DNA of 64,000 nt, taken from assembly GCF_008801605.1 (NCBI RefSeq), contig NZ_VZPJ01000001.1:1116001-1180000 (forward strand), in the 5' to 3' direction. Positions 30,271 through 41,532 of this stretch are shown in pieces. Source of the DNA: Pseudomonas brassicacearum subsp. brassicacearum (GTDB lineage: Bacteria; Pseudomonadota; Gammaproteobacteria; Pseudomonadales; Pseudomonadaceae). The position numbers and the translations under genes are program-made. Positions within the stretch are counted from its first letter, which is position 1; the number at the start of each line of letters is the position of its first letter. Under the pieces are notes generated by a model, which was given only the letters and a program-made list of their open reading frames with translations, was not told where the DNA came from and ran no database searches.

Positions 30271-30518
30271 GCGAGTTTCTTGCGGATCCAGTAGAGGTAA
30301 GTGCCCGCTTCCTCCTGCTGGGCCACCAGTTCGTGGTCCAGGAACACGCAAAACTTGGGGATGTCGCGGCGAGTCGAGGGGTCGGTGGCGATGACTTTCA
30401 GCAGGCCACCGGGGGCCAGGTCGCGGATGTGCTGGTGCAGCATCATCACCGGTTCCGGGCAATTGAGCCCCGTGGCATCCAGCGTGCCGTCGACCGGCGT
30501 GTCGTTCATTTCACTCAT
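30267..30518 (-). CDS. tusA: TusA-family sulfur carrier protein
   Basis: TusA carries persulfide sulfur from cysteine desulfurase toward tRNA 2-thiouridine and molybdenum cofactor synthesis. The 83-residue protein has the diagnostic [15 protein letters not shown] segment, in which Cys of CPEP accepts the sulfur, and then [21 protein letters not shown] at 30518 has AGGAG at good distance. Other TusA-like proteins serve other sulfur pathways, but length and position fit the housekeeping form. Its last bases overlap the MATE gene on the other strand. Confidence 0.92.
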   Translation of the reverse strand: MSEMNDTPVDGTLDATGLNCPEPVMMLHQHIRDLAPGGLLKVIATDPSTRRDIPKFCVFLDHELVAQQEEAGTYLYWIRKKLA

Positions 30519-30603
30519 GTTCTACTCCTGAAACTGGCCGGCATTGTCGCGCAATGTCGGTTCTGAGCAAAGCCTGTGGGGCGGCAAACATGTGAGAGCA
30601 AGA

Positions 30604-30690
30604 CTATGGGAGCAAGGCTTGCCCGCGATGCAGGCACCTCGATCTCCGGACCGCGTCATCGTTCATCGCGAGCAAGCTTTGCTCCCACGG
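30604..30690. repeat. REPIN overlapping the 3' end of rlmM
   Basis: This element is nearly identical to the one at 27360-27445. Its right arm (GCGAGCAAGCTTTGCTCCCA) supplies the final codons and stop of rlmM. Confidence 0.9.
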
Positions 30691-31751
30691 GGCTTTTTCG
30701 TGTCCAACCGCCGCAGATGGCACGTCACTTCCTCGCGGTCGTGGTACAGCTGCTTGCAACCGATCTCGACCTTGATCCCCCGAGCCTTGAACCCCTCGGC
30801 GATGCGTTCGAGCAGGCGCTTGACCTCGGCATAACGCTGTTTCATCGGCAGCTTGAGGTTGACCACGGCCTCGCGGCAATGCCCTTCGCCAATCCACTCT
30901 TCCAGCATCGCCGCGTTGCGTGCCGGTTTCTCGACGATATCGCAGACCATCCAGTCCACCGGCTGCTTGGGCTTGAACGTGAAGCCGTCTGCCATCAGAT
31001 GCTGCACCAGGCCGGTGTCCATCAGGCTTTCGGCCATCGGGCCATTGTCGATGGCGGTCACCAGCATGCCCCGGTTGACCAGTTGCCAGGTCCAGCCACC
31101 CGGCGCGGCGCCGAGGTCCACGCCGGTCATGTCGCTGTGCAGGCGCTCGTCCCACTGATCCCGGGGAATGAAATGGTGCCAGGCCTCTTCAAGCTTGAGG
31201 GTGGAACGACTCGGCGCTTCCCGGGGAAACTTCAGGCGGGGAATGCCCATGGGCCACATCGCCGAGTTATCGGATTCGGCCAGGCCCAGGAACACTTCGC
31301 GGCCACTCTTGAAAGTCAGCAGCAGGCGCGGCTTGCGCGAGTCGTCCACCAGCTTGCCGGCGCCAATCAGCGCCTTGCGCAACGGGCCTTCGAATTTTTT
31401 GCAGAAGTTCGACAGTTCCTTGCCGTCGTTGGTATCCACCACTTCCAGCCACAGGCTGCCACAGGTCGGGAAAGCGGCCATGTGGGCCAGGATGACGCTG
31501 ATGCGATCGGTTTCCGGCAAATCGATGAACGTACCGCGCGCCCACTGGCGCGGAAAAATCAGTTCGGCGAAACGCTGGCCGCCCATCAGCCGCTCGGCGC
31601 CGTCGTCTTCGGTGCAGACAAATTCAGCGCAGGCACTGGCCGGTTTGGCCTTGGCGTAGCCGGCCACGTTGAGCCGGGCCGCGTGTTCGGCGATCTCGGA
31701 ACAGACCTCGCCTTCGAAGCCTGGCCGGCAGTGCATGAAAAGCGTGTTCAT
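30663..31751 (-). CDS. rlmM: 23S rRNA (cytidine-2498-2'-O)-methyltransferase RlmM
   Basis: RlmM methylates the ribose of C2498 in 23S rRNA using S-adenosylmethionine. The 362-residue protein has an N-terminal THUMP-type region (MNTLFMHCRPGFEGEV) and a C-terminal Rossmann methyltransferase domain with the SAM loop GVDLGAAPGGWTWQL and WMVCDIVEKP. The C-terminus ends PRGSKACSR with TGA, all encoded by a REPIN arm, the same seven-residue tail as on PdxB. ATG at 31751 is preceded by GGAG. It is divergent from acnA. Confidence 0.95.
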   Translation of the reverse strand: MNTLFMHCRPGFEGEVCSEIAEHAARLNVAGYAKAKPASACAEFVCTEDDGAERLMGGQRFAELIFPRQWARGTFIDLPETDRISVILAHMAAFPTCGSLWLEVVDTNDGKELSNFCKKFEGPLRKALIGAGKLVDDSRKPRLLLTFKSGREVFLGLAESDNSAMWPMGIPRLKFPREAPSRSTLKLEEAWHHFIPRDQWDERLHSDMTGVDLGAAPGGWTWQLVNRGMLVTAIDNGPMAESLMDTGLVQHLMADGFTFKPKQPVDWMVCDIVEKPARNAAMLEEWIGEGHCREAVVNLKLPMKQRYAEVKRLLERIAEGFKARGIKVEIGCKQLYHDREEVTCHLRRLDTKKPRGSKACSR

Positions 31752-31887
31752 TGAAACTCCGTAGCAAAGCCTGTCACGAAAACCGCCGCATGATAGCGGA
31801 GTTCGGAACCGCGAACCTGCCCATAGAGTCCAGTGATTAGTCATACGCTCAAAACAGGGCTAGGTTAAAGGCTCTGTCCGTTCCGTC

Positions 31888-31907
31888 AGTCCGTAGCCGT
31901 GCGGACT
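31888..31907 (+). promoter_or_regulatory. Short hairpin just before the acnA ribosome site
   Basis: AGTCCG (31888-31893) can pair with CGGACT (31902-31907) around an eight-base loop, ending two bases before the AAAGGAG ribosome site of acnA. It may modulate translation initiation, or be incidental. Confidence 0.3.
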
Positions 31908-31923
31908 CAAAGGAGTGATTTCA

Positions 31924-34665
31924 ATGCCGTCCCTCGATAGCCTGAAAACCCTTAAAACACTGCAAGTCGACGCCAGGACCTACCACTACTTCAGCCTGCC
32001 GGATGCCGCCCGAAGCCTGGGCGACCTGGACAAACTGCCCATGTCGTTGAAGGTACTGCTGGAAAACCTGCTGCGCTGGGAAGATGAAAAAACCGTCACC
32101 GGCACCGACCTCAAGGCCCTGGCCGGGTGGCTCAAGGAGCGCCGTTCCGACCGCGAGATTCAATACCGCCCCGCCCGGGTGTTGATGCAAGACTTCACCG
32201 GCGTCCCCGCCGTGGTCGACCTGGCCGCCATGCGCGCCGCCGTGGAAAAGGCCGGCGGCGATCCCCAGCGGATCAACCCGCTGTCGCCGGTGGACCTGGT
32301 GATCGACCACTCGGTGATGGTGGACAAATTCGCCAGCAGCCAGGCGTTCGAGCAGAACGTCGACATCGAAATGCAACGCAACGGCGAACGCTACGCCTTC
32401 CTGCGTTGGGGCCAGAGCGCTTTCGACAACTTCAGCGTGGTGCCGCCGGGCACTGGCATCTGCCATCAGGTCAACCTCGAATACCTGGGCCGCACCGTGT
32501 GGACCAAAGAGGAAGACGGTCGCACCTACGCGTTCCCCGACACCCTGGTGGGCACCGACTCCCACACCACCATGATCAATGGCCTCGGCGTGCTGGGCTG
32601 GGGCGTCGGCGGGATCGAGGCGGAAGCCGCCATGCTCGGCCAACCGGTGTCGATGCTGATTCCCGAGGTCATCGGCTTCAAACTCATCGGCAAGCTGCGC
32701 GAAGGCATCACCGCCACCGACCTGGTGCTGACCGTCACGCAGATGCTGCGCAAGAAAGGCGTGGTGGGCAAATTCGTCGAGTTCTATGGCGACGGCCTTG
32801 CCGACCTGCCCCTGGCCGACCGCGCCACCATCGCCAACATGGCCCCGGAATATGGCGCCACCTGCGGTTTCTTCCCGGTGGACGATGTGACCCTGGATTA
32901 CTTGCGCCTGTCGGGACGCCCAGCGGAAACGGTGAAATTGGTCGAGGCCTATTGCAAGGCCCAGGGCCTGTGGCGCTTGCCCGGCCAGGAACCGGTGTTC
33001 ACCGACACCCTGGAGCTGGACATGAGCAGCGTCGAAGCCAGCCTCGCCGGACCGAAACGCCCGCAGGACCGGGTCTCGTTGCCGAATGTCGGCCAGGCTT
33101 TCAGCGACTTCCTGGGGTTGCAGGTCAAACCCACCAGCAAAGAAGAAGGTCGCCTGGAAAGTGAAGGTGGCGGTGGCGTCGCGGTGGGCAATGCCGATCA
33201 GGTGGGCGAAGCCGAATATGAATTCGAAGGCCACACCCATCGCCTGAAAAACGGCGCGGTGGTGATTGCCGCCATTACTTCGTGCACCAACACCTCCAAC
33301 CCCAGCGTGATGATGGCCGCCGGGCTGCTGGCGAAAAAAGCCGTGGAGAAAGGCCTGACCCGCAAGCCTTGGGTCAAGAGTTCCCTGGCGCCGGGCTCCA
33401 AGGTGGTCACCGACTACTACAAGGCGGCCGGCCTGACCGAGTACCTGGATAAACTTGGTTTCGACTTGGTGGGCTATGGTTGCACCACCTGCATCGGCAA
33501 CTCCGGACCATTGCCGGAGCCCATCGAAAAAGCCATCCAGAAAGCCGACCTGACGGTGGCCTCGGTATTGTCAGGCAACCGCAACTTCGAAGGCCGGGTG
33601 CATCCACTGGTGAAGACCAACTGGCTGGCCTCGCCGCCACTGGTGGTCGCCTATGCCCTGGCCGGCACGGTGCGTATCGATATCAGTAGCGAGCCGCTGG
33701 GCAACGACCGGGACGGCAAGCCGGTGTACCTGCGGGACATCTGGCCCAGCAGCCAGGAAGTGGCCGCCGCCGTGGCCCAGGTCAACACCAGCATGTTCCA
33801 CAAGGAATACGCCGCCGTGTTTGCCGGTGACGAGCAATGGCAAGCCATCGAAGTGCCGCAAGCGGCGACTTACGTCTGGCAGGACGACTCGACCTACATC
33901 CAGCACCCGCCGTTCTTCGACGACATCGACGGGCCGCCACCGGCTGTCAGGAACGTCGAAGGCGCCCGGGTCCTGGCCCTGCTGGGAGACTCGGTGACCA
34001 CCGACCACATCTCCCCGGCTGGCAATATCAAGGCGGACAGCCCGGCCGGTCGCTACCTGCGCGAACAAGGCGTGGAGCCGCGAGACTTCAACTCCTACGG
34101 GTCCAGGCGCGGCAACCACCAGGTGATGATGCGCGGCACCTTCGCCAATATCCGCATTCGCAACGAAATGCTCGACGGCGAAGAAGGCGGCAACACGATC
34201 TACATTCCCAGTGGCGAACGAATGCCGATCTACGACGCCGCCATGCTGTACCAGGCCGCGGGCACACCATTGGTGGTGATCGCCGGCCAGGAATATGGCA
34301 CCGGGTCGAGCCGGGACTGGGCAGCCAAGGGCACGAACCTGCTGGGGGTCAAGGCGGTGATCGCCGAAAGCTTCGAGCGTATCCATCGCTCCAACCTGGT
34401 GGGCATGGGCGTGCTGCCGTTGCAGTTCAAGCTCGACCAGAACCGCAAGAGCCTGAACCTCACGGGCAAGGAAACCCTGGACATCCTCGGGCTCAACAAC
34501 GTCGAACTGACGCCGCGCATGAACCTGCCCCTGGTCATTACCCGCGAGGACGGCAGCCAGGAGCGAATCGAAGTGTTGTGCCGGATCGATACCTTGAATG
34601 AAGTGGAATATTTCAAGGCCGGCGGGATCCTTCACTATGTGTTGCGGCAATTGATTGCCAGTTAA
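31924..34665 (+). CDS. acnA: Aconitate hydratase A (iron-responsive-protein type)
   Basis: AcnA interconverts citrate and isocitrate in the citric acid cycle with a [4Fe-4S] cluster. The 913-residue protein starts [13 protein letters not shown]. Cluster ligands are the Cys in [14 protein letters not shown] and both Cys of [14 protein letters not shown]. The C-terminal swivel domain shows [17 protein letters not shown] with active-site Ser and Arg. Length and motifs fit the AcnA/IRP group rather than AcnB. ATG at 31924 has AAAGGAG eight bases upstream. It is monocistronic, ending at a REPIN. Confidence 0.97.
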   Translation: MPSLDSLKTLKTLQVDARTYHYFSLPDAARSLGDLDKLPMSLKVLLENLLRWEDEKTVTGTDLKALAGWLKERRSDREIQYRPARVLMQDFTGVPAVVDLAAMRAAVEKAGGDPQRINPLSPVDLVIDHSVMVDKFASSQAFEQNVDIEMQRNGERYAFLRWGQSAFDNFSVVPPGTGICHQVNLEYLGRTVWTKEEDGRTYAFPDTLVGTDSHTTMINGLGVLGWGVGGIEAEAAMLGQPVSMLIPEVIGFKLIGKLREGITATDLVLTVTQMLRKKGVVGKFVEFYGDGLADLPLADRATIANMAPEYGATCGFFPVDDVTLDYLRLSGRPAETVKLVEAYCKAQGLWRLPGQEPVFTDTLELDMSSVEASLAGPKRPQDRVSLPNVGQAFSDFLGLQVKPTSKEEGRLESEGGGGVAVGNADQVGEAEYEFEGHTHRLKNGAVVIAAITSCTNTSNPSVMMAAGLLAKKAVEKGLTRKPWVKSSLAPGSKVVTDYYKAAGLTEYLDKLGFDLVGYGCTTCIGNSGPLPEPIEKAIQKADLTVASVLSGNRNFEGRVHPLVKTNWLASPPLVVAYALAGTVRIDISSEPLGNDRDGKPVYLRDIWPSSQEVAAAVAQVNTSMFHKEYAAVFAGDEQWQAIEVPQAATYVWQDDSTYIQHPPFFDDIDGPPPAVRNVEGARVLALLGDSVTTDHISPAGNIKADSPAGRYLREQGVEPRDFNSYGSRRGNHQVMMRGTFANIRIRNEMLDGEEGGNTIYIPSGERMPIYDAAMLYQAAGTPLVVIAGQEYGTGSSRDWAAKGTNLLGVKAVIAESFERIHRSNLVGMGVLPLQFKLDQNRKSLNLTGKETLDILGLNNVELTPRMNLPLVITREDGSQERIEVLCRIDTLNEVEYFKAGGILHYVLRQLIAS

Positions 34666-34992
34666 AGATAAGCACCCCTGTGGGAGCGAGCTTGCTCGCG
34701 ATAGCGGTAGAACAGCCAACATCGATGTTGTCTGACAACCCTCTATCGCGAGCAAGCTCGCTCCCACAGGTTCTGCGGCTGCCTGACCGTCATTAGTGTT
34801 TTAACAGGCGGCGTTTTTGCACGAGCCTGCCTATAATCCCGTCGGCACTCACGGAACAGAGTCAGCCAACGGCTTGCACCCTCCTACGCATGAACCTGCA
34901 TGGATACAAAACGTGTTCTTTGCGCGACCTGGCGGCGTCATAGACGCGGCGGCCACTTTCGCCCAAAGCTCTACCGTCTAAAAGGATGTTAT
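34666..34992. other. Gene-free region between acnA and the CPBP gene
   Basis: The first hundred bases are a REPIN (34677-34770). Beyond it, TATAAT at 34832-34837 is a good -10 element without an obvious -35, and would give the CPBP gene a leader of roughly 150 bases. No coding frame with a ribosome site was found in the leader. Confidence 0.45.
34677..34770. repeat. REPIN behind acnA
   Basis: TGTGGGAGCGAGCTTGCTCG and a perfect mirror copy ending GAGCTTGC-type arms (AGCAAGCTCGCTCCCACAGG) flank a 45-base interior. It starts 12 bases after the acnA stop. Confidence 0.9.
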
Positions 34993-35781
34993 ATGCCCGC
35001 TTTACCTTGGCCCTACCTGGCCATGCTCGCCATCGGCTATGGCCTGGCCCTGGCTTACGGTCAGTTGGCCTGGACCGCCCTCATCTCAGTCGCGCTATTG
35101 CTGTTCGCCGGGTATGCCGTTCGCCAGCAACCCATGCCAATCGGCCGGTTTCTCGGTCACATTCTATTTGTGGTAATGGCCCTGGCGTTGGCCTTGCATT
35201 GGATGCCCGGCTTCTTCAACGGGCGGGTGATCCCCGCGCAACGCTTGACCGACGACGCGGCGCCATTTGCCATGTACCTCAACCAGGACAAGCCCCTGAT
35301 CGGATTCTGGCTGCTGCTGGCCTGCCCCTGGATTGTCGGTCGGCGCTCGTTGCGCCTGTCGGTCTATGCCACGGCCCTGGGTCTGGCGCTGAGCGCGGTG
35401 CTGGCCCTCGGCGGGGCGATGCTGCTGGGCATGATCCACTGGGCACCAAAGTGGCCGGAGCACGCCTGGCTGTGGGTGTTCAATAATCTTTTATTGGTGA
35501 CGCTCGTGGAGGAAGCGCTGTTTCGCGGCTACATTCAGGGAGGCTTGAGCCAGCGCTTCAAACACCTGAGTTACGGCGACAACCTGGCGCTGCTCCTGAC
35601 CTCGCTGCTGTTCGGCCTGGTACACGCTGGCGCAGGTTGGCAATGGGTGCTGCTGTCGGGCCTGGCGGGGGTCGGCTACGGCCTGGCATATCGTTTTGGC
35701 GGCCTGGGTGCGGCGATTGCCACGCATTTTCTCCTCAATCTGCTTCATTTCGCCCTATTTACCTACCCGATGCTGGCGTGA
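34993..35781 (+). CDS. CPBP-family intramembrane metalloprotease-like protein
   Basis: This polytopic membrane protein of 262 residues has about eight helices. It carries the CPBP (CAAX protease and bacteriocin-processing) motifs: [14 protein letters not shown] with EExxx[11 protein letters not shown] with the His, and [10 protein letters not shown] with HxxxN. The family includes intramembrane endoproteases that process prenylated proteins or peptides; some members protect against bacteriocins. The target here is unknown. ATG at 34993 follows AAAAGGATG. Its neighbours acnA and aer do not suggest a role. Confidence 0.88.
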   Translation: MPALPWPYLAMLAIGYGLALAYGQLAWTALISVALLLFAGYAVRQQPMPIGRFLGHILFVVMALALALHWMPGFFNGRVIPAQRLTDDAAPFAMYLNQDKPLIGFWLLLACPWIVGRRSLRLSVYATALGLALSAVLALGGAMLLGMIHWAPKWPEHAWLWVFNNLLLVTLVEEALFRGYIQGGLSQRFKHLSYGDNLALLLTSLLFGLVHAGAGWQWVLLSGLAGVGYGLAYRFGGLGAAIATHFLLNLLHFALFTYPMLA

Positions 35782-35867
35782 TAGCGACAGGCAAAAATAA
35801 CTTCAATTTAAACCTGACACCGCCGACAACCTTTCATAGCCTTTCAAAGCCTTGCGGATCTACACAC

Positions 35868-37433
35868 ATGCGTAACAACCAACCCGTCACACAACGCGAA
35901 AGGACCTTCCCGGCCCAGCAACGATTGATTTCGACCACCGACGCCAAGGGCGTGATCACCTACTGCAACGACGCATTCGTTGACATCAGCGGGTATTCGA
36001 AGGAAGAACTGATTCGTTCGCCGCACAATCTCGTGCGCCATCCCGACGTCCCATCCGCGGTGTTCGCACACATGTGGGGTACGCTGAAACAAGGCTTGCC
36101 ATGGATGGGCATCGTCAAGAATCGCAGCAAGAACGGCGACCATTACTGGGTCAACGCCTATGTCACGCCTGTGTTCGAGGGCAATCAGGTGGTCGGCTAC
36201 GAATCGGTGCGGGTCAAGCCCTCCGCCGAACAGATCGCCCGGGCCGAAGCGCTTTATCAACGCATCAACCAAGGCAAGTCCGCGGTTCCGGGCAGCGACA
36301 AATGGGTGCCCATGCTGCAGGACTGGCTACCGTTTATCCTGGTCAGCCAGTTGAGTTTCGTCGTCGGCGCGTTCCTGGATTCCTCCTGGGGCTTTGCCCT
36401 GGCGGCCGTGCTGGCGGTGCCCTTGGGGCTGATGGGCCTGCAATGGCAGCAACGCGGGATCAAGCGCCTGCTGCGCCTGGCCGAACAGACCACGTCCGAC
36501 CCGCTGATCGCCCGGATGTACACCGACAGCCGCGGCGTCCAGGCACGCCTGGAGATGTCGATCCTCAGCCAGGAGGCGCGCCTGAAAACCTGCCTGACCC
36601 GCCTGCAGGACACCGCCGAGCACCTTAACGACCAGGCTCGCCAGTCCAACACCCTGGCCCATGACAGTTCCAGCGGTCTGGAGCGCCAGCGGGTGGAAAC
36701 CGAACAGGTCGCCACGGCCGTCAACCAGATGGCCGCAACGACCCAGGAAGTCGCCAGCCACGTGCAGCGCACCGCCGATGCCACCCAGGAAGCCAACCGC
36801 CTGACCAGCCGCGGCCGCGACATCGCCGGCGAAACCCGCGAAGCCATCGAGCGCCTGTCGGTGGTGGTCGGCGAAACCGGGCAGACCGTGACCCAGTTGG
36901 CCAAGGACAGCGACGAGATCGGTGGCGTGGTAGACGTGATCAAAGGCATCGCCGACCAGACCAACCTGCTGGCCCTCAACGCCGCCATCGAAGCGGCCCG
37001 TGCCGGGGAGATGGGCCGTGGTTTTGCCGTGGTGGCTGACGAAGTGCGGCAACTGGCACAACGCACCAGCGAATCCACCGGGCAGATCCACGCCCTGATC
37101 GCCAAGCTCCAGCAGACCGCCACCAACGCCGTGCAGACCATGGACGCTGGCCATCGCCAGGCCGAAGAAGGCGTGGCCCGGGTCATGGAAGCGGACGAGG
37201 CGCTGGTGGGGATCAGCGAAGCGGTGGCCCACATCACCGACATGACCACCCAGATCGCCGCCGCCACCGAGGAGCAAAGCTCAGTGGCCGAGGAGATCAG
37301 CCGCAACATCAGCAACATCTCGGCTCTCGCCGACCAGACCTCTGGCCAGGCTCACAGCTCGGCGCTGCTGAGCGAAGAGCTGACCCGCACGGCCAACACG
37401 CAGTATTCGTTGGTGGAGCGGTTTAATCGCTGA
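35868..37433 (+). CDS. aer: Aerotaxis receptor Aer (PAS methyl-accepting chemotaxis protein)
   Basis: Aer senses oxygen or redox state through an FAD-bearing PAS domain and signals to CheA/CheW. The 521-residue protein has an N-terminal PAS domain (residues about 15-110, [20 protein letters not shown], then [11 protein letters not shown]). It lacks a periplasmic domain; two close membrane segments lie near 150-200, followed by a cytoplasmic signalling region. The conserved hairpin tip is [20 protein letters not shown]. The layout matches Aer of P. aeruginosa, which Anr helps regulate. Start ATG at 35868 has no strong ribosome site. A terminator follows. Confidence 0.94.
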   Translation: MRNNQPVTQRERTFPAQQRLISTTDAKGVITYCNDAFVDISGYSKEELIRSPHNLVRHPDVPSAVFAHMWGTLKQGLPWMGIVKNRSKNGDHYWVNAYVTPVFEGNQVVGYESVRVKPSAEQIARAEALYQRINQGKSAVPGSDKWVPMLQDWLPFILVSQLSFVVGAFLDSSWGFALAAVLAVPLGLMGLQWQQRGIKRLLRLAEQTTSDPLIARMYTDSRGVQARLEMSILSQEARLKTCLTRLQDTAEHLNDQARQSNTLAHDSSSGLERQRVETEQVATAVNQMAATTQEVASHVQRTADATQEANRLTSRGRDIAGETREAIERLSVVVGETGQTVTQLAKDSDEIGGVVDVIKGIADQTNLLALNAAIEAARAGEMGRGFAVVADEVRQLAQRTSESTGQIHALIAKLQQTATNAVQTMDAGHRQAEEGVARVMEADEALVGISEAVAHITDMTTQIAAATEEQSSVAEEISRNISNISALADQTSGQAHSSALLSEELTRTANTQYSLVERFNR

Positions 37434-37450
37434 TAGATGTTGGCTTGATC

Positions 37451-37486
37451 AAAAAACCCGGACAGCGAAAGCTTCCGGGTTTTTTG
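37451..37486 (+). terminator. Rho-independent terminator after aer
   Basis: AACCCGGA and TCCGGGTT form the stem, with A and T runs on either side, so it can act in both directions. Confidence 0.88.
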
Positions 37487-37499
37487 TTGCCTGATAGAT

Positions 37500-37525
37500 C
37501 GCTATCGCGAGCAAGCTCGCGATAA
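37500..37525. repeat. Truncated REP remnant
   Basis: CGCTATCGCGAGCAAGCTCGC is half of the usual REP arm and lacks the CTCCCAC end. Confidence 0.6.
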
Positions 37526-37542
37526 GGCCGGCAACAGCATCA

Positions 37543-38235
37543 TCATTTCTGAAGAAGAAACCCGGCCACTCTCTGCGCCGCCGCCTCCAGATGCTGCTCA
37601 TGACTGAACCCCGAAGCCTTCAGCGGCTTGAGGTCATGATCCCCCGCCACCAACCACAACACCTCGATGCTCGGTGACAAGGTGTAGCCCTGCACCGCCT
37701 CCCGATTGCCCAGCGCATCGCGCTCGCCCTGGACGATCATGGTCCGGGTTTTCAACGCCGCCAGGTGCTCAACCCGTGGTTTCTCCGGCTTGCCCACCGC
37801 ATAGAAGGGATACCCCAGGCACACCAGCGCATCGGCGCCCAACTCATCGGCCAGCAGGCTCGCCATGCGCCCGCCCATGGACTTGCCCCCCACCGCCAGC
37901 CGCCCAGCGACATAAGGCCGCACCGTGGTGTACACCTCCCGCCAGCATTCCAGCAGCTTAGGTGCCGGGTTGGGCGGACGCTTGCCCCCGTCCTGGCGCC
38001 GTTGGGCCATGTAGGGAAACTCGAAACGCAACACGTTGACACCATGCGCGGCAAGGCGCGCGGCCATTTCCTCCATAAAGCCACTGTCCATTGGCGCACC
38101 GGCACCATGGGCCAGGATCAGGGTTGGCGCCTTGGCGCCAGCGACCGATTGTCCGGCTGTCCATAACCAGCCATGTTCGGCTACACATCGCGCCCATTGA
38201 TCCCCGTCAATACTGGCCTTGTGCTGTTTGTCCAT
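37543..38235 (-). CDS. Alpha/beta hydrolase (KANL3/Tex30-like)
   Basis: This cytoplasmic protein of 230 residues has an alpha/beta-hydrolase fold. [20 protein letters not shown] forms the oxyanion region, [13 protein letters not shown] contains the nucleophile elbow with Ser, [12 protein letters not shown] carries the likely Asp, and [11 protein letters not shown] the His. The family (Tex30/KANL3-like dienelactone hydrolase relatives) has no settled substrate in bacteria. ATG at 38235 has GAGGT upstream. It is divergent from the first ccoN gene, with 96 bases between. Confidence 0.85.
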   Translation of the reverse strand: MDKQHKASIDGDQWARCVAEHGWLWTAGQSVAGAKAPTLILAHGAGAPMDSGFMEEMAARLAAHGVNVLRFEFPYMAQRRQDGGKRPPNPAPKLLECWREVYTTVRPYVAGRLAVGGKSMGGRMASLLADELGADALVCLGYPFYAVGKPEKPRVEHLAALKTRTMIVQGERDALGNREAVQGYTLSPSIEVLWLVAGDHDLKPLKASGFSHEQHLEAAAQRVAGFLLQK

Positions 38236-38331
38236 GCTGACCTCGCTTTTAGTCTGCCTATAACTCCAGGCGAAGAACGCCGCACTGCCTTGCGCAGGCG
38301 CTCACTTCGGCTGAACCGTGGATGGGGAACC

Positions 38332-39756
38332 ATGAACACTTCTATCAGTACCGCCTACAACTACAAGGTGGTCCGCCAATTCGCCATTATGACGGTGGTG
38401 TGGGGCATCGTCGGCATGGGGCTCGGGGTTTTTCTCGCCGCCCAATTGGTCTGGCCACAACTCAACTTCGATTTGCCATGGACCAGCTTCGGCCGCCTGC
38501 GCCCACTGCACACCAACGCAGTGATCTTCGCTTTCGGCGGTTGCGCCCTGTTCGCCAGTTCGTTCTATTCGGTGCAACGCACCTGCCAGACGCAGCTGTT
38601 CGCGCCGAAAATCGCCGCGTTCTGCTTCTGGGGCTGGCAACTGGTGATCCTGCTGGCGGCCATCAGCCTGCCACTGGGCTACACCAGTTCCAAGGAATAC
38701 GCCGAGCTGGAATGGCCGATCGACATCCTGATCACCATCGTCTGGGTGGCCTACGCCATCGTGTTCTTCGGCACCGTGGCCAAGCGCAACACCAAGCACA
38801 TCTACGTCGGTAACTGGTTCTTCGGCGGGTTCATCCTGACCGTGGCGATCCTGCACATCGTCAACAACCTGGAACTGCCAGTGAGCTTCACCAAATCCTA
38901 CTCGGTGTACGCCGGGGCCACGGACGCGATGGTGCAATGGTGGTACGGCCACAACGCCGTGGGCTTCTTCCTCACCGCAGGCTTCCTGGGGATGATGTAC
39001 TACTTCGTGCCGAAGCAGGCCGAGCGCCCGGTGTATTCCTATCGCTTGTCCATCGTGCACTTCTGGGCGCTGATCACCCTGTACATCTGGGCCGGTCCCC
39101 ACCACCTGCACTACACCGCACTGCCGGACTGGGCACAGTCGCTGGGTATGGTGATGTCGCTGATCCTGCTGGCGCCAAGCTGGGGCGGCATGATCAACGG
39201 CATGATGACCCTGTCGGGCGCCTGGCATAAGCTGCGCAGCGACCCGATCCTGCGGTTCCTGGTAGTGTCCCTGGCGTTCTACGGCATGTCGACCTTCGAA
39301 GGTCCGATGATGGCGATCAAGACCGTCAACGCCCTCTCCCACTACACCGACTGGACCATCGGCCACGTACATGCCGGCGCGCTCGGCTGGGTGGCAATGA
39401 TTTCCATCGGCGCGCTGTACCACATGATCCCGAAAGTCTTCGGCCGGCCACAGATGCACAGCATCGGCCTGATCAACGCGCACTTCTGGCTCGCAACCAT
39501 CGGCACCGTGCTCTACATCGCCTCGATGTGGGTCAACGGCATCGCCCAGGGCCTGATGTGGCGTGCGGTGAACGAGGACGGCACGCTCACCTACTCCTTC
39601 GTCGAAACCCTGGTGGCCAGCCACCCAGGCTTCGTCGTGCGGCTGGCGGGCGGGTCGATCTTCCTCCTCGGCATGCTGCTGATGGCCTACAACACCTGGC
39701 GCACCGTGCGGGCCTACCAGCCTGCCGAAGCCGCCGCTGCCGCGCAGATGGCCTGA
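38332..39756 (+). CDS. ccoN: cbb3-type cytochrome c oxidase subunit I, first copy
   Basis: CcoN is the catalytic heme-copper subunit that reduces oxygen to water with high affinity in the inner membrane. The 474-residue protein has twelve predicted helices. Histidine ligands are visible in [32 protein letters not shown] and [13 protein letters not shown]. It opens a four-gene ccoNOQP operon. In P. aeruginosa the copy lying upstream, away from ccoGHIS, is the Anr-induced Cco-2; by position this is its counterpart, though I see no clear Anr box in the 96 bases upstream. Start ATG at 38332 has GGGGAA. Confidence 0.97.
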   Translation: MNTSISTAYNYKVVRQFAIMTVVWGIVGMGLGVFLAAQLVWPQLNFDLPWTSFGRLRPLHTNAVIFAFGGCALFASSFYSVQRTCQTQLFAPKIAAFCFWGWQLVILLAAISLPLGYTSSKEYAELEWPIDILITIVWVAYAIVFFGTVAKRNTKHIYVGNWFFGGFILTVAILHIVNNLELPVSFTKSYSVYAGATDAMVQWWYGHNAVGFFLTAGFLGMMYYFVPKQAERPVYSYRLSIVHFWALITLYIWAGPHHLHYTALPDWAQSLGMVMSLILLAPSWGGMINGMMTLSGAWHKLRSDPILRFLVVSLAFYGMSTFEGPMMAIKTVNALSHYTDWTIGHVHAGALGWVAMISIGALYHMIPKVFGRPQMHSIGLINAHFWLATIGTVLYIASMWVNGIAQGLMWRAVNEDGTLTYSFVETLVASHPGFVVRLAGGSIFLLGMLLMAYNTWRTVRAYQPAEAAAAAQMA

Positions 39757-39766
39757 GGAGTCCACC

Positions 39767-40375
39767 ATGAAACACGAAACAATCGAAAAAAACGTCGGCC
39801 TGCTGATGCTGCTGATGGTCCTGGCCGTGAGCATTGGCGGCCTGACCCAGATCGTGCCGCTGTTCTTCCAGGACGTGACCAATAAACCGGTAGACGGCAT
39901 GAAGCCCTACACCGCCCTGCAACTGGAAGGCCGCGACATCTACATCCGTGAAGGCTGCGTCGGCTGCCACTCGCAGATGATCCGTCCGTTCCGCGCCGAG
40001 ACCGAGCGCTACGGCCACTACTCCGTCGCCGGCGAAAGCGTCTGGGACCATCCATTCCTGTGGGGCTCCAAGCGCACCGGGCCGGACCTGGCACGGGTCG
40101 GCGCGCGCTACTCCGATGATTGGCACCGCGCCCACTTGTACAACCCGCGCAACGTCGTGCCCGAGTCGAAAATGCCGGCCTACCCGTGGCTGGTGACCCA
40201 CGCGGTAGACAGCAGCCACACCGAAGGCAAGCTGCGCGCCATGCGCACCCTGGGCGTGCCGTATACCGATGACGACATCGCAGGCGCGACGGCCTCGCTC
40301 AAGGGCAAGACCGAAATGGACGCGCTGGTGGCCTACCTGCAAGTGCTCGGCACTGCCATCAAGAGCAAGAGGTGA
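39767..40375 (+). CDS. ccoO: cbb3 oxidase subunit II, first copy
   Basis: CcoO is a membrane-anchored mono-heme cytochrome c that passes electrons to CcoN. The 202-residue protein has one N-terminal membrane helix ([20 protein letters not shown]), the heme motif GCVGCHSQ near residue 65 and an axial Met in [10 protein letters not shown]. It follows ccoN by ten bases. The second copy at 43456 is highly similar, with differences mainly in the region around residues 140-160. Confidence 0.97.
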   Translation: MKHETIEKNVGLLMLLMVLAVSIGGLTQIVPLFFQDVTNKPVDGMKPYTALQLEGRDIYIREGCVGCHSQMIRPFRAETERYGHYSVAGESVWDHPFLWGSKRTGPDLARVGARYSDDWHRAHLYNPRNVVPESKMPAYPWLVTHAVDSSHTEGKLRAMRTLGVPYTDDDIAGATASLKGKTEMDALVAYLQVLGTAIKSKR

Positions 40376-40378
40376 GCC

Positions 40379-40582
40379 ATGGTTCTTGAAATGAGTACTG
40401 GAATGATCCGCGGCCTGGGCACGGTCGTGGTGTTCATCGCCTTCATCGGCCTGACCCTGTGGGTATTCAGCAGCAAACGTCGTCCAGAGTTCGCCGAAGC
40501 GCGCCTGCTGCCGTTCGCCGACGAGCCACCTGCCGACATCGCCACCCCCCAAGACCCTGCAACAAGGAGTACCCGGCCATGA
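40379..40582 (+). CDS. ccoQ: cbb3 oxidase small subunit CcoQ, first copy
   Basis: CcoQ is a one-helix subunit that stabilises cbb3 oxidase. The 67-residue protein has a single membrane segment ([19 protein letters not shown]) followed by a charged tail ([19 protein letters not shown]). Its last four bases overlap the ccoP start, indicating translational coupling. The tail is longer and more proline-rich than in the second copy. Confidence 0.93.
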   Translation: MVLEMSTGMIRGLGTVVVFIAFIGLTLWVFSSKRRPEFAEARLLPFADEPPADIATPQDPATRSTRP

Positions 40583-41532
40583 CCACCTTCTGGAGTACGT
40601 GGATCTGCGTACTGACCATCGGCAGCCTCATCGGCCTGACTTGGTTGCTGATCGGCACTCGCAAGGGCGAGACCAAGGGCAGCGTCGACCAGACCATGGG
40701 CCACAGCTTCGACGGCATCGAGGAGTACGACAACCCGCTGCCGCAGTGGTGGTTCCTGTTGTTCGCCGGCACCCTGGTGTTTTCCGTCGGCTACCTGGTC
40801 CTCTATCCGGGCCTGGGCAACTGGAAAGGCATCCTGCCAGGCTACGAGAACGGCTGGACCGGCGCCCATGAATGGGAAAAGGAAATGGCCAAGGCCGACG
40901 CCAAGTTCGGGCCGATCTTCGCCAAATTCGCCGCCATGCCCGTGGAGGAAGTGGCCAAGGACCCACAAGCCTTGAAGATGGGTGGCCGCCTGTTCGCCTC
41001 CAACTGCTCGGTCTGCCACGGTTCGGACGCCAAGGGTGCCTTCGGCTTCCCGAACCTGGTCGACAGCAACTGGCGCTGGGGCGGCGCTGCCGACACCATC
41101 AAGACCACCATCATGGGCGGCCGCATGGCGGCGATGCCGGCCTGGGGTGAAGTGCTGGGAGAGGCCGGGGTCAAGAACGTGGCCGCGTACGTACGCCACG
41201 ATTTGGCCGGTCTGCCTCTGCCGGCGGACAGTGGTGCCGACCTGCAAGCCGGCCAACAGGCCTTCAGCACCACCTGTGTCGCCTGCCACGGCGCCAACGG
41301 CCAGGGAACCGAAGCCATGGGCGCGCCGAACCTGACGAAACCGGCCGGCTTCATCTACGGCACCAGCCTGGCACAGTTGCAGCAGACCATTCGCCATGGT
41401 CGCCAGGGCCACATGCCAGCGCAGAATGAGTTGCTGGGCAATGACAAGGTGCAGCTGCTGGCCGCCTACGTCTACAGTCTGTCCCACACCGCCGGTGCCG
41501 AGCGCCTGCAAGCCGAACACAAAAGCGAATAA
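40579..41532 (+). CDS. ccoP: cbb3 oxidase subunit III (di-heme), first copy
   Basis: CcoP is a di-heme cytochrome c anchored by two N-terminal helices ([15 protein letters not shown] and [19 protein letters not shown]). The 317-residue protein has heme motifs CSVCH and CVACH in two cytochrome c domains, with axial Met candidates in AAMPAWG and GHMPAQ. AAGGAG nine bases before ATG supports this start. It ends the first cco operon; a 10-bp stem-loop without a T run follows at 41550-41573. Confidence 0.97.
   Translation: MTTFWSTWICVLTIGSLIGLTWLLIGTRKGETKGSVDQTMGHSFDGIEEYDNPLPQWWFLLFAGTLVFSVGYLVLYPGLGNWKGILPGYENGWTGAHEWEKEMAKADAKFGPIFAKFAAMPVEEVAKDPQALKMGGRLFASNCSVCHGSDAKGAFGFPNLVDSNWRWGGAADTIKTTIMGGRMAAMPAWGEVLGEAGVKNVAAYVRHDLAGLPLPADSGADLQAGQQAFSTTCVACHGANGQGTEAMGAPNLTKPAGFIYGTSLAQLQQTIRHGRQGHMPAQNELLGNDKVQLLAAYVYSLSHTAGAERLQAEHKSE

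Noticed and set aside
28843..30462. 539-codon open frame opposite the MATE gene
   Set aside because: It is a low-complexity Gln/His/Arg/Pro translation typical of an antisense frame.
34993..35781. Bacteriocin immunity system around the CPBP gene
   Set aside because: No bacteriocin, leader peptide or transporter gene adjoins it; its neighbours are acnA and aer.
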